A stretch of DNA of 64,000 nt from Mesorhizobium ciceri biovar biserrulae WSM1271 (GCF_000185905.1 NC_014923.1:2069501-2133500); one strand, 5' to 3'; positions 18,492 to 28,159 are shown, numbered from the stretch's first letter. The notes: a model not told the origin generated them from the letters alone. Made by a program: numbers and translations.

Positions 18492-19955
18492 TTAGAGATA
18501 GGGTGAACCGAGCCACAATGCCCGGTCGAACAGCCTGATAAGGAACGGCCGGGCTCGCAAGGCTTCCAGCGTTACCGGCACGGCGGAGGCAATCGCCGAC
18601 CCGATCCGCGCCTCGATCTCGCTGGCAAAGCCGGCATCGAGCACCTCCAAGTCGATCTCGAAATTGAGCCGCAGCGATCGGGCGTCAAGATTGGAAGATC
18701 CGACATAGGCCCACACGCCGTCGATCGAAAGCAGCTTCGAATGGTCGAATGGTCCCTCGGTTCGCCAGACACGGCAATAGTGTTTGAGCACCTGATCGAA
18801 CTGCGCCATCATCGCGCGGTCGACGAGGAAGAGATTGTTCACCGCCGGCACCACGATGTCTATCTCGACCCCGCGCCTGCCGGCGGTGATCAGGGCGCTG
18901 ATCAGTTCCCGATCCGGCAGGAAATAGGGCGACATCACGCGTATGGACTTGCGGGCGACCGAGAACGCACCGATCAGCAGCTTGTGGTTGGTCTCGTTGC
19001 TGGCATCCGGGCCGGAAGCGACTGCCCGCACCATCATCGGTGCGCCTGGCGATGGCGACAGCGGGGCAATGCGCCAGGCGTCGCCCTTCAGCGCCTCGTT
19101 GGTGGCGAAGCGCCAGTCTTCGGCGGCGACCGAAAAGAGGTCGGCGACGATCGGGCCGGTCACCCGGAAATGTGTGTCCCTGGCGCTGTTGGAGCCGGCG
19201 AATTCGGCGGAGAAGCCTTTTCGGATGTTCATGCCGCCGGTGAAGGCGGCGATGCCGTCCACCACCAGGATCTTCCGGTGGGTCCTCAGATTGGCGTAGG
19301 GCAGGCGCAGGCCCATGACGATGTTGCCGTTGAAGAGGTCGGCGGGGATGTTGGCCTCGCGCAAATGCCCCAGGATGCTCGGCACCGAGTAGCGGGCGCC
19401 GACGGCATCGATCAGCACGCGGACGGTGACGCCGCGCCGGACGGCGCCGGCCAGCGCCTCGACGAAGAGCAGGCCGACGGCGTCATTGTCGAAAATATAG
19501 GTCTCGAGCAGGACGCTGCGCTCGGCGCCGTCGATCGCCGCGCACATGGCGGCATAGGCCTCGTCGCCGGTCTCCAGCACATCGATTGCGTTTCCAGGGT
19601 TGAGCGCGCGCCGCGCCACCCTGTCGCCGAGTGTCCGCAAGCCCGTGAACCGTTGCCCGTATCGCTCGACGATCAGGGCCTCTTCGACAGCGACGTCGCG
19701 CTCATGCTTGGCGGACACCACGCCGTCGGCAAACGGGCGCTGGGCGGTGATCGTGGCACGGCGGATGCGATTGATGCCGGCGACGGCGTAGATCAGCACG
19801 CCGAGGATCGGGGACAGCACCATCACGCCGACCCAGCCGGTGGCGGCGCGCACATCTTCCTTGGTCATGACGGCATGGACGATGCCGACCGTCGCCATCA
19901 CCACGGAGATGATCGCCAGAATTTGCGGCCAGTGAGTCGCCAGGGTCGCCAACAT
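18492..19955 (-). CDS. Cardiolipin synthase-like phospholipase D protein
   Basis: A 487-residue membrane protein with two N-terminal transmembrane segments (MLATLATHWPQILAIISVV and GWVGVMVLSPILGVLIYAVAGI) and two phospholipase D active sites: HRKILVVDGIAAFTGGMNI and HSKLLSIDGVWAYVGSSNLD (HxK...D). This architecture is that of bacterial cardiolipin synthases, which join two phosphatidylglycerols. The frame is open up to 20144, but the 63 extra residues upstream are Arg-rich and non-membrane; starting at 19955 puts the first membrane helix at the N-terminus as in the family. Confidence 0.87.
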   Translation of the reverse strand: MLATLATHWPQILAIISVVMATVGIVHAVMTKEDVRAATGWVGVMVLSPILGVLIYAVAGINRIRRATITAQRPFADGVVSAKHERDVAVEEALIVERYGQRFTGLRTLGDRVARRALNPGNAIDVLETGDEAYAAMCAAIDGAERSVLLETYIFDNDAVGLLFVEALAGAVRRGVTVRVLIDAVGARYSVPSILGHLREANIPADLFNGNIVMGLRLPYANLRTHRKILVVDGIAAFTGGMNIRKGFSAEFAGSNSARDTHFRVTGPIVADLFSVAAEDWRFATNEALKGDAWRIAPLSPSPGAPMMVRAVASGPDASNETNHKLLIGAFSVARKSIRVMSPYFLPDRELISALITAGRRGVEIDIVVPAVNNLFLVDRAMMAQFDQVLKHYCRVWRTEGPFDHSKLLSIDGVWAYVGSSNLDARSLRLNFEIDLEVLDAGFASEIEARIGSAIASAVPVTLEALRARPFLIRLFDRALWLGSPYL

Positions 19956-20263
19956 GCCGAGACTATCCAGCGAGCGGTTGCAGAAGGCAATGCGGCCGGT
20001 CCTGCCGCGCATTCGCCGGATGGTGGCATGCGGCCCTGGCCGAAGGTTTCGACCAGCCGCAGAGATTGATGGGTAGAAGCTTCCCAACGGACCCTGTTCA
20101 GAAGGACAAACCTGACCTAGCGGAAGCATAGAGCCTGGCATCATCCTGTTCTGCTCAGAGCCTCCGAAGCCTCTTATGCTTTGGTGCGACCTCTATTGTA
20201 TATCAGGATGAATGAACTTAATGATATGAACACTTTGATTGATGGCGAGGGGGGCGCCTAACG

Positions 20264-20464
20264 ATGAAATTCAACTTCGATGAACCTCCCGGCGATGACG
20301 TAGTTGCCGACACGTCGGCAGAATGCCAACGCCAATTGCTGCCTCTCGTCCGCGAGATCGTCCAGGCGGCCGTCGCTGCCGGATGGAGCGAGGAGGACGT
20401 TCTTCTGGGGTTTGTCGAACTTGCATGGGATTTGTATGAGAATCGTCGCGACGATCTGCAATGA
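20264..20464 (+). CDS. Small conserved-type hypothetical protein
   Basis: A 66-residue acidic protein, MKFNFDEPPGDDVVADTSAE then REIVQAAVAAGWSEEDVLLGFVELAWDLYENRRDD. A helix-rich body with the WSEEDVLLGFVELAWDLYEN stretch resembling small rhizobial proteins of unknown function. A strong gaggggg ribosome-binding site lies 8 nt before the ATG. No signal peptide, no cysteines. Monocistronic, between the divergent phospholipase gene and the promoter at 20547. Confidence 0.6.
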   Translation: MKFNFDEPPGDDVVADTSAECQRQLLPLVREIVQAAVAAGWSEEDVLLGFVELAWDLYENRRDDLQ

Positions 20465-20546
20465 CCGGTAGCCAATCTGGTAGCTCTGCATTGCTGGCTG
20501 TGTCGCGGCTTTTGCGTCGGCAGCTTTTCGCGATAGGAATTTTTTC

Positions 20547-20576
20547 TTGACACGGTGATCTCAGCTAAGGTATATA
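20547..20576 (+). promoter_or_regulatory. Strong sigma-70-type promoter without an obvious coding gene
   Basis: TTGACA (20547-20552), 18 bp, TATATA (20571-20576), close to the vegetative consensus and in an AT-rich pocket. Transcription would start near 20583. No ribosome-binding site and start codon of a credible gene follow; instead a terminator comes about 25 nt later. Confidence 0.6.
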
Positions 20577-20582
20577 TTCGTG

Positions 20583-20735
20583 CATGGTGCTGATTTGCGC
20601 CAGTGACCCGCCGAGCAGGCGGGTTTTTCGTTTGATGCTCCGTCAGCCAATGCGCCGAAGGGTCCAAAGGGACCTGTTGACCCGTAGTCGCGACCTAAAG
20701 GCCTGGGTTCCTCGCCCCGAGGGGCTTTTATCCCG
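20583..20735 (+). ncRNA. Candidate small RNA with two intrinsic terminators
   Basis: The stretch after the promoter at 20547 is compact and structured. It has a GC terminator hairpin at 20607-20628, then GGTCC-aaag-GGACC, then TTGACCC ... GGGTT able to pair, then CCTCG-ccc-CGAGG (20710-20722) followed by GGCTTTTAT. Transcripts of about 45 nt or about 150 nt are predicted. Short open frames across it have no ribosome-binding site. I cannot name an Rfam family; a trans-acting sRNA or an attenuated leader are both possible. Confidence 0.4.
20607..20628 (+). terminator. Intrinsic terminator
   Basis: CCCGCC-GAGCA-GGCGGG followed by TTTTT and cg; a 6-bp all-GC stem with a T run, the textbook form. 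It is only about 25 nt downstream of the predicted transcription start. Confidence 0.75.
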
Positions 20736-20853
20736 AACAAAATTTTTTGTTTGCGTACGGATGTTATTCACTATCCGCAGCATGTGCGTTACGTTGGATC
20801 CGGGTCGGGCTAAGGGGGATTTCAGGCGGCAGACAAGCGGCTGAGGCCAGGCA

Positions 20854-21441
20854 ATGGAAAATGCGGACGATGCTCGGGAAAGCGGCAATTCCCAGGGCGT
20901 CAATCGAGAACGGACAGCTCGATATGTCCTGGACATAATTCCTGAAAGCGCAGGCCCCTGGAGGCCCACCGCGGCGCGGAGTGTCATAGACTCCGCCCGC
21001 GATCCCGTCTCGCAGACATTCCCGGCCAAAGAGCATTCCACTGGAATTGCGCTGCGGCCCGCACGCCGATCGAGAGCCTTGCTCGGCAGCGACCGGATCA
21101 CGCGGTGCAATACGCCGACCGGATGTCGCGTCGTCAATCCGGCGGGTGTGGACAGCAAGCCGGCCTGGTCCCTGACCCGGGAGAACGCCGTCGTTTCCAT
21201 CGCTCCCGAAGCGCTGGCGCAATTGGCCGCGCATGAATTCGATCTCGCCGAACTCGATCCGCCTGCTTTCGGCACGGTCGACCCGGCCGATCTGCTGCGC
21301 ACCCACCCAGGCCGCAACAGGCGCCTTGCGGCGTTTTCCAAAATACATCTTGCTGCAAATCCGCCCCAAGCTCCGCAGGAATCGTCTGGAATGTCATGCA
21401 GTCCGCGCGTTGTACGCCGTCCGGCCGGAACGCTCTCATGA
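20854..21441 (+). CDS. Doubtful open frame, possibly a decayed gene
   Basis: A 195-codon frame with a GAGG 6 nt before its ATG. Codon third positions are fairly GC-rich only in the second half (about 21100-21330, VVSIAPEALAQLAAHEFDLAELDPPAFG), where the protein also looks most natural; the first half is rich in Arg/Ser/Thr and unlike its neighbours. I recognise no family. Open frames on the opposite strand here are no better. It may be noncoding or the remnant of a gene; it ends before the AraC-type gene. Confidence 0.25.
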   Translation: MENADDARESGNSQGVNRERTARYVLDIIPESAGPWRPTAARSVIDSARDPVSQTFPAKEHSTGIALRPARRSRALLGSDRITRCNTPTGCRVVNPAGVDSKPAWSLTRENAVVSIAPEALAQLAAHEFDLAELDPPAFGTVDPADLLRTHPGRNRRLAAFSKIHLAANPPQAPQESSGMSCSPRVVRRPAGTLS

Positions 21442-21552
21442 ATGGGGTTGGCGATGCCGGTCGGCTTCGATCAATCACGAATTGTTTTTCAGGGGAACGC
21501 GGAAGGAAGCCTAGGGTTGAACCTCATCCGGGACGAATCAGGAGGCCAAGAA

Positions 21553-21969
21553 ATGCCGGGTGAGGATGGTGTCCCCGGACCGGTTTCCGGACCCAATTCG
21601 CGACAACCGACGCTCAACGCAAAAGGCGGGCTTTCCGTCCGCGCCGCGAGCCGCGTGCGGCAATTCCTGGACGAGAACTTTACGCGCAAGCTAGCGCTTG
21701 CCGAGATGGCCGCGGTTTGCGGTCTTTCACCCTATCATTTTGTGCGGGCTTTCTCGAGGACGTTCGGGATGCCGCCGCATCAGTACGTGCTCGGTCTGCG
21801 GCTTGATTTCGCTGAAAGGTTGCTTGCCGACAGCGGCATGACGATCGCCGACATCGCTCACTCCAGCGGATTTTCGAGCCAGAGCCATTTTACCACCGTG
21901 ATGAAGAAATACCGGCAGATGACGCCGCTGCAGGCGCGGATGGGAAAGCTTAGCGCGAAGTTTAGATGA
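21553..21969 (+). CDS. AraC-family transcriptional regulator, DNA-binding domain only
   Basis: A 138-residue protein consisting of an AraC/XylS double helix-turn-helix: VRQFLDENFTRKLALAEMAAVCGLSPYHFVRAFSRTFGMPPHQYVL (parts) and LLADSGMTIADIAHSSGFSSQSHFTTVMKKYRQMTPLQAR. There is no effector domain, only about 35 disordered N-terminal residues. I chose 21553 because of an ideal AGGAGG 7 nt upstream; the upstream ATG at 21442 would add 37 unlikely residues. Its target is unknown; the nearest downstream gene is the trimeric adhesin, which begins 195 bp after it in the same direction. Confidence 0.88.
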   Translation: MPGEDGVPGPVSGPNSRQPTLNAKGGLSVRAASRVRQFLDENFTRKLALAEMAAVCGLSPYHFVRAFSRTFGMPPHQYVLGLRLDFAERLLADSGMTIADIAHSSGFSSQSHFTTVMKKYRQMTPLQARMGKLSAKFR

Positions 21970-22164
21970 GACGGCGCTTAGGGAGTTGCTTGATTACTTG
22001 ATTCTAAAGCATTGGCAGGGGTAACGAGCCGTTAACCTATGCCGGTTTGCTCGCCTCTTTTCTCACAAGACAGCAATATCGTGAAATACCGCACGCAGGA
22101 ATCATGTCTTCCTGCGATGGAGCGGAATTGTCAGACATTTCGTGCCGGCCAGCGGAGAGGGACC

Positions 22165-25100
22165 ATGACCGACAATCAGATTTCGAACGGCTCGCTTCTT
22201 GTTCAGCGTCGCGCGGCGCATTTCGCCAAGCACTGGATCGCGAATGCCGATGCTCGCTCCCGCTCGGTTCGCCGCCGCCTGATGGCGGTGTTGCGGATGG
22301 CGCATCGTGCGCTCGGCATGGGGCGCAAGCGCCTGGGGCTGGGAACGCTGGGCGTCGGCGGGATGTCGGCGGCGGCCGCAACCCTGGGCGCCTTCGCGAT
22401 CGGCATGGCCGCGACGCCGGCTCTGGCACAATATCAAGCCGGTGGTGGGTCCGCGACCGCGCCTGAGGCCGTAGCGATCGGAAATGGCTCAACCGCCAGC
22501 CTTAACTGGGCGGTAGCGCTCGGCTTCCAAGCCCAATCAACGGCTCAATACTCGATCGCAATCGGCCGGACTGCGTCGGCCACGGGCACTGGCGGCGCGG
22601 TGGCGATCGGGTCCGGCACGATCTCGAACAACATCAATACGGTAGCGATCGGTGTTGCCGCCAGTGCCACTGGAGCCGGGGCTAGCGCGCTGGGCACCAA
22701 CGCCAACGCTTCGGGCGGGAATTCCACCGCAGTCGGCGTCTCGGCTACAGCCAACAACAACTATGCGTTTGCCGCCGGCTACGGATCCGTAGCCAGCGGG
22801 CTGCGCAGCACTGCGATTGGACAGTTCGCAGCGGCGTCCGGGCTGGATACTGTTGCACAAGGCACCAGCACTGTTGCTAGCCAGCAGAACGCCGTCGCCG
22901 TCGGCTTCCAGGCGACCGCAACCGCGATAAACGCCGTCTATCTCGGCTCGCGCACCGCCGCCGGAACGGGAGCGCTGGCCCAGAGCGCCATCGGCATCGG
23001 CACCGATGTTACAGCTTCTCAGGTTGATGCCACTGCGATCGGACGCCAAAGTAAGGCAACGGGGACGGGCGCCACGGCGATGGGTCGGAACGCCAGCGCC
23101 TGGGGCAACCAGTCCATCGCATTCGGCCTGGGTGCGCAGGCGGGCGTGCAAGCCAATACGGCCCTGCCCAACAGCATCGCCATCGGCACCAATTCGCTCT
23201 CTTCCGGCGCTTTCGCCACTGCCGTGGGCGCTACCACGGTTGCGAGTGGCGACGCCAGCACGGCGGTTGGCAATACGGCCGTTGCCAGCGGCGCAAACGC
23301 CTCCTCGCTCGGATCCGGGGCGAATGCGGCAGGAGACAATTCTCTCGCTGCTGGTGTCAATGCCAGTTCCGGCGGTGTCGGCAGCACCGCACTCGGCATT
23401 GGCACCTCGGCTGGCGGCGCCAGCTCGGCCGCCGTCGGCTTCCAGGCCCAAGCCACAGCGGCTAATGCAGTCGCCATTGGTCCCCAGGCAAATGCAACGG
23501 CGCAAAACTCGGCAGCACTCGGCAACGTCGCCGTGGCTTCAGGCAATTTCGCGCTGGCCATGGGTAATTCGGCCACGTCGAGCGGCGTAGGCTCGGTCGC
23601 TGCCGGTTCGGGAGCCAAGGCCACTGACGTCTCGGCCACGGCGCTCGGCAACAACGCCGCCGCGACCGCCGCGAGCGCGAGCGCGCTGGGCCTGGGCGCC
23701 ACGGCAAGCGGCATAAACAGCACCGCGGTTGGTAAGTCGGCCAATGCGAGCGCGCAGGACGCCATCGCCATGGGCACGAGCGCCAAGGCCGATTCCGCCG
23801 AGGCGGTGGCCATGGGCACCAATGCGGTGGCGACCGGCGGCAAGGCGGTCTCGATCGGGTCCGGCAACACCGCCTTTGGCGACGGCGCCGTCTCTATCGG
23901 CGATCCGAGCTACGCCAGCGGTACCGGCGCCTTCACCGGCGGCGCCAACAACATCGCCAACAGCGATGGCACGGCAACCGCCACCGCGGCCAATATGGCC
24001 AACGGCGCTGTCGCCATCGGCAACAGCAACAAGGCGATCGGGCAAGGCTCGGTGGCGCTGGGCAACGGCTCGACGGCGGGCGCAGCCGGCCTCGCCGGGA
24101 ACGTCGCACTGGGCGATGGCGCGACAGCGGCGGCAAGCTCCGGCGATGTCGCGCTTGGTTCGGGCTCGGTCACCACTACGGCGGTCGGCACGGCCAGCGG
24201 TGTGGTCAACGGAACGACCTACGCCTTCCAGGGCACCAATCCGACCTCGACGGTCAGCATCGGTGCACCAGGCGCGGAGCGCACCATTACCAATCTGGCG
24301 GCGGGGCGGATCAGCGCGCTCTCGACCGACGCCATCAACGGCTCGCAGCTCTTCGCCACCAACCAGGCGGTGGACGCCATCGGCGTCACGCTCAACAACA
24401 TCAATGTCGGCGGCGGCATCAAGTACTTCCACGCCAACTCGACGCTGGCGGATTCCCAGGCACTGGGAACCGATTCCGTCGCCGTCGGCCCGAATGCGGT
24501 GGCCAACAATGCCGGCGATGTGGCGATCGGCCTGAATTCCACGTCTGGCGCAACGACAAATGTCGCCGGAACGACGATCGGCGGTGTCAACTACACCTTT
24601 GCTGGCACCACGCCGGCCGGCGCTTTCTCTGTCGGGTCGGCGGGAGCCGAGCGCCAGATCCAGAACGTCGCGGCCGGACAGTTGAACGGCGGCTCGACGG
24701 ACGCGGTCAACGGCTCGCAGCTCTTCGCCACCAACCAGCAGGTGACGCAGAACACCACCGATATCGCCAATATTGGCAGTGGCGTCACCAATCTCGGCAA
24801 CACGTTCAACAACATCGCCGGCGACACCTCGACGGCCTATACCGATGCCAACGGCATAGGCATCCGCTACGCCCGCACCAACGAGGCCGGGCTGGCGCAG
24901 ACCGATTCCTTCGCCCAAGGCGTCGGGTCCACAGCGGTCGGTTACAATGCGACCGCGACCGGCATCAGCGCGCTGTCGCTCGGCCGCGACAGCAAGGCCA
25001 GCATCGACGGCAGCGTGGCGCTGGGCTCGGGTTCGATCTCCGATCGCGCGATCGCTCCGGCCACCGGCCAGATCGCGGCCGGTCCGTCCAACTTCATCCA

Positions 25101-26877
25101 GTACAACACGAGCGACAAGACGCTGCTCGGCGCCGTTTCGGTCGGCGATGTCAACTCCTACCGGCAGATCACCAACGTGGCCGACGGCACGCAGGACCAA
25201 GACGCAGTGACGGTGCGCCAGCTCGCCGGCGCCATCGCTGCCGTATCGGTTACCTCGACGAAATACTTCCACGCCAATTCGGCGGCGGGCGACTCGCTCG
25301 CGGTCGGCGCGGAATCGGTCGCGGTCGGCCCAACGACTGTCGTCAACGGCGACAATGGCATCGGCATCGGCAATGGCGCCATCGTCGACCTGACAGCGCC
25401 CGGCGGAACGGCCATCGGCCAGAACGCCCATGTGTTGCTGGCCGACGGCCTGGCGCTCGGCACCAATTCGCTGGCGTCCGGGGTCCAGTCGGTGGCGCTC
25501 GGCGCCGGCGCCCAGAGCACCTTCATCAACAGCGTGGCGCTCGGTGCGCAATCCATCACCACGGTCGGCGCGCAGGCCGGCTACACGGCCTTCGCGCTCG
25601 CCGGTCCGCAGACCTCGGTCGGCGAGGTGTCGATCGGCGCCGCCGGGGCCGAACGCAAGCTGACCAATGTCGCGGCGGGCTCGGCCGACACCGACGGCGT
25701 CAACGTCTCGCAGTTGCGCGGCGTGACGAAAAACGTCACCGACCTGTTCGGCGGCGTTACCACGATCAATCCCGACGGCTCGATCACCGGCCCGACCTAC
25801 ACTATCCAGGGCAACAACTACTCGACCGTCTATGACGGCCTGACGGCCGTCGACAATGCCCTGACCACCATCAGCAATGGCGGCGGCATCAAATACTTCC
25901 ACGCCAATTCGACGCTGGCCGACAGCATCGCCGGCGGCACCAACGCGGTGGCGATCGGGCCGGAAAGCGTGGCGAGCGGCGCCGAGAGCGTGGCTGCGGG
26001 CCATGGCTCGACGGCTACCGGGGCGGGCGCCGTCGCGCTCGGCCAGGGTGCGCATGCCAACAACGCCAACGATGTGGCGCTCGGCTCCGGCTCGGTGACG
26101 CAGACAGCCGTCGGCACCTCCAGCACCGTCATCGGCGGCAAGACCTACACCTTCGCCGGAACGACTCCGACCGGAACCGTCAGCGTCGGCGATGCCGGCG
26201 CCGAGCGGACGATCACCAACGTCGCCGCCGGGCGCGTCGATGCCGGCAGCACGGATGCGATCAACGGCTCGCAGCTCTACGCCACCAACACGGCGATCGA
26301 GGATTTGAAAGCCGGCGTCGGAAACCTCACCCAGAACGCGGTGACCTATGACGCCCCGGGCGGCGTCAAGTCGAACACCATCACGCTGCAGGGTGGCGAC
26401 GTCAACGCGCCGGTCGTCATCTCCAATGTAGGCCCCGGCGTCAAAGGGACCGATGCGGTCAATGTCGACCAGATGAACCAGGGCCTGACCGCCGGCAAGA
26501 GCTATACGGACAACCGCGTGGCTTACGCTATCGATACGTCCAACGACTACACCGACAAGGTAGCCGCCACGACCCTGCAGCAGGCCAACGACTATACCGA
26601 CCAGAAGCTCGGCCAGCTCAATTCGGACATCAACGGCATCCGCGACGAGGCCCGGCAGGCGGCCGCGATAGGTCTCGCCGCCGCCTCGCTGCGCTACGAC
26701 GACCGGCCCGGAAAGCTGAGCGTCGCGGCGGGTGGCGGCCTCTGGCGCGACGCCGGCGCATTCGCCTTCGGTGCGGGCTACACCAGCGAGGACGGCCGCA
26801 TCCGCGGCAACCTGTCGGGCACGGCAGCGGGTGGGCATGTCGGCGTCGGCGCCGGCATCAGCTTCACCTTGAACTGA
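22165..26877 (+). CDS. Trimeric autotransporter adhesin (YadA-like, type Vc secretion)
   Basis: A 1570-residue surface adhesin. The N-terminus is a long signal region (basic RSVRRRLMAVLRMAHRALG then a hydrophobic stretch ending AATPALAQ, residue about 90). Then come many head repeats of the YadA/Hep-Hag type (SxxAxGxxAxAxG; for example VAIGNGSTAS, ATALGNNA) to about residue 650, connectors (ADAINGSQLFATN), alternating KYFHANS repeats and stalks, and a C-terminal beta-barrel anchor (GLAAASLRYDDRPGKLSVAAGGG ... GVGAGISFTLN). Start at 22165 is set by GGAGAGG; a longer frame from 22039 exists. The last residue is Asn rather than the usual aromatic. Four small secreted or anchored proteins follow at once. 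Confidence 0.93.
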   Translation: MTDNQISNGSLLVQRRAAHFAKHWIANADARSRSVRRRLMAVLRMAHRALGMGRKRLGLGTLGVGGMSAAAATLGAFAIGMAATPALAQYQAGGGSATAPEAVAIGNGSTASLNWAVALGFQAQSTAQYSIAIGRTASATGTGGAVAIGSGTISNNINTVAIGVAASATGAGASALGTNANASGGNSTAVGVSATANNNYAFAAGYGSVASGLRSTAIGQFAAASGLDTVAQGTSTVASQQNAVAVGFQATATAINAVYLGSRTAAGTGALAQSAIGIGTDVTASQVDATAIGRQSKATGTGATAMGRNASAWGNQSIAFGLGAQAGVQANTALPNSIAIGTNSLSSGAFATAVGATTVASGDASTAVGNTAVASGANASSLGSGANAAGDNSLAAGVNASSGGVGSTALGIGTSAGGASSAAVGFQAQATAANAVAIGPQANATAQNSAALGNVAVASGNFALAMGNSATSSGVGSVAAGSGAKATDVSATALGNNAAATAASASALGLGATASGINSTAVGKSANASAQDAIAMGTSAKADSAEAVAMGTNAVATGGKAVSIGSGNTAFGDGAVSIGDPSYASGTGAFTGGANNIANSDGTATATAANMANGAVAIGNSNKAIGQGSVALGNGSTAGAAGLAGNVALGDGATAAASSGDVALGSGSVTTTAVGTASGVVNGTTYAFQGTNPTSTVSIGAPGAERTITNLAAGRISALSTDAINGSQLFATNQAVDAIGVTLNNINVGGGIKYFHANSTLADSQALGTDSVAVGPNAVANNAGDVAIGLNSTSGATTNVAGTTIGGVNYTFAGTTPAGAFSVGSAGAERQIQNVAAGQLNGGSTDAVNGSQLFATNQQVTQNTTDIANIGSGVTNLGNTFNNIAGDTSTAYTDANGIGIRYARTNEAGLAQTDSFAQGVGSTAVGYNATATGISALSLGRDSKASIDGSVALGSGSISDRAIAPATGQIAAGPSNFIQYNTSDKTLLGAVSVGDVNSYRQITNVADGTQDQDAVTVRQLAGAIAAVSVTSTKYFHANSAAGDSLAVGAESVAVGPTTVVNGDNGIGIGNGAIVDLTAPGGTAIGQNAHVLLADGLALGTNSLASGVQSVALGAGAQSTFINSVALGAQSITTVGAQAGYTAFALAGPQTSVGEVSIGAAGAERKLTNVAAGSADTDGVNVSQLRGVTKNVTDLFGGVTTINPDGSITGPTYTIQGNNYSTVYDGLTAVDNALTTISNGGGIKYFHANSTLADSIAGGTNAVAIGPESVASGAESVAAGHGSTATGAGAVALGQGAHANNANDVALGSGSVTQTAVGTSSTVIGGKTYTFAGTTPTGTVSVGDAGAERTITNVAAGRVDAGSTDAINGSQLYATNTAIEDLKAGVGNLTQNAVTYDAPGGVKSNTITLQGGDVNAPVVISNVGPGVKGTDAVNVDQMNQGLTAGKSYTDNRVAYAIDTSNDYTDKVAATTLQQANDYTDQKLGQLNSDINGIRDEARQAAAIGLAAASLRYDDRPGKLSVAAGGGLWRDAGAFAFGAGYTSEDGRIRGNLSGTAAGGHVGVGAGISFTLN

Positions 26878-26884
26878 GGCAGGG

Positions 26885-27442
26885 ATGAAAGGACTTGTTG
26901 CCCTGACCTGCCTGGCGCTTTGCGGCGGCCTCGTGCCTGCCGCCGGGCAGGTTGCGTCGACCTACAGGATCAAGCCTTCGGATGTGGTGCTCCCGCCCGA
27001 GGTGAAGCTCGGAGACTACCAGCGCACCATACGCCCATTCGACAACTGGACGCTGATCTGCGACGAGAACCTCAAAGCCCGCAAGAAGGTCTGCAACGTC
27101 TCGCAGATCATCGAGGACGCGTCCGGCAAGATGGCCTTCAGCTGGTCGCTTGCCGCCACCCAGGACGGCAAGCCGTACATGATCCTGCGCACCGCCCCGA
27201 ACGCCAGGAGCGATGGCCTTGTGTCCGTGAAATTCGATGGACAGAAGCAGCCGATCGACGTGCAGCTGAACGGCTGCAACGAAATGGTCTGTGTCGGCAT
27301 GTTGCCGGTCGGCCCCGTCATGCGCCGGCAGATATCGCAGAACGCGACGCCGGCGATCTCCTACTCGACGGTCGATGGGCAGACGATCACCGTTACCGCA
27401 ACGCTCAAGGGGCTGTCAGACGCCCTTTCACCACTCAAATAA
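26885..27442 (+). CDS. IalB-family secreted protein
   Basis: A 185-residue protein with a signal peptide (MKGLVALTCLALCGGLVPAAGQ) and the invasion-associated locus B fold: FDNWTLICDENLKARKKVCNVSQI near residue 50 and the C-terminal QLNGCNEMVCVGMLPVGP, with paired cysteines. IalB was named from Bartonella, where it affects erythrocyte invasion; in rhizobia it is common and of unclear role. It starts 7 bp after the adhesin gene, so it is probably co-transcribed with it. Two IalB paralogues flank this small operon. Confidence 0.88.
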   Translation: MKGLVALTCLALCGGLVPAAGQVASTYRIKPSDVVLPPEVKLGDYQRTIRPFDNWTLICDENLKARKKVCNVSQIIEDASGKMAFSWSLAATQDGKPYMILRTAPNARSDGLVSVKFDGQKQPIDVQLNGCNEMVCVGMLPVGPVMRRQISQNATPAISYSTVDGQTITVTATLKGLSDALSPLK

Positions 27443-27455
27443 CCGAGGCGCCACC

Positions 27456-28121
27456 ATGAGCCAGCAGGACCAGTTCACGTCCGCCAAACGCACTCCGAGC
27501 GTCGAGGCGGATCGGCAGAGGCGGGCCGAGCCCCCAAGGCGCTGGCCACGCGCGGCCGGATATTCACTGCTGGGATTGGTCGTGGCGGGGCTTGGCTTCG
27601 CCGCCGGGAATTACGCCGCGGTCGCCAATCTGGTCGGCGGCGCGACGGCCGCACCTGCAGCAACAGCGGCGGCCCCCGTGCTTCCGGACACGCCCTTCCT
27701 CGAGCATGTCAAGCAGGCCGGTGTGCAGGCCTGCTCGACCGTCTATCCAGTGCTCGGACAGATCCTGACGACCGGCACGAAATACAGCGTCAAATCCCTG
27801 TGGAACGACCAGGCCGCCGACAAGCACGCCATCCAGGCCTTTGTCGGCATGGACTATGCGTCGGAACGCTATAGCGGACCGGCCGCCGGCATCGTCTTCG
27901 CATCGCCCACCGCCACGGGTTGCGAAGGGGCGATGGTGCGGGTGGCGCCATTCGCCAGCCCGTGCGCCGACATCCCATCCATCCTGCCGCAGGGCAGCAA
28001 GATCACCGACCATCTCGGGCAGGTCGAGGTCTACGAGCTCGGCGGCAATGCCGGTGAAGCGCTTCTCCTGCCGACGGGCAAAAGCTGTGTGGTGATCTCC
28101 CTTGCTTCGGCGGCGAAGTAG
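27456..28121 (+). CDS. Membrane-anchored periplasmic protein of unknown function
   Basis: A 221-residue protein with a basic cytoplasmic tail (about 35 residues), one transmembrane segment (AAGYSLLGLVVAGLGFAAGNYAAV, residues about 38-60) and a periplasmic part of about 150 residues with three cysteines (VQACSTVYP, TGCEGAMVR, ASPCADIP). The near-repeat of Cys in loops suggests disulphides. I do not recognise the family. Starts 13 bp after the IalB stop; the frame extends upstream over that gene but that part is not coding. Context suggests a role with the adhesin and the IalB proteins at the envelope. Confidence 0.75.
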   Translation: MSQQDQFTSAKRTPSVEADRQRRAEPPRRWPRAAGYSLLGLVVAGLGFAAGNYAAVANLVGGATAAPAATAAAPVLPDTPFLEHVKQAGVQACSTVYPVLGQILTTGTKYSVKSLWNDQAADKHAIQAFVGMDYASERYSGPAAGIVFASPTATGCEGAMVRVAPFASPCADIPSILPQGSKITDHLGQVEVYELGGNAGEALLLPTGKSCVVISLASAAK

Positions 28122-28159
28122 GACGCGAAGCGAGTGAGGTCAAGGAAAGGATGCCGACC

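Noticed and set aside
23539..26838. Very long open frame (1099 codons) on the strand opposite the trimeric adhesin
   Set aside because: Amino acid make-up (Arg, Asp, Gly, Ala repeats) mirrors the repetitive sense strand; no start signal and no domain. A shadow of GC-rich repetitive coding DNA.
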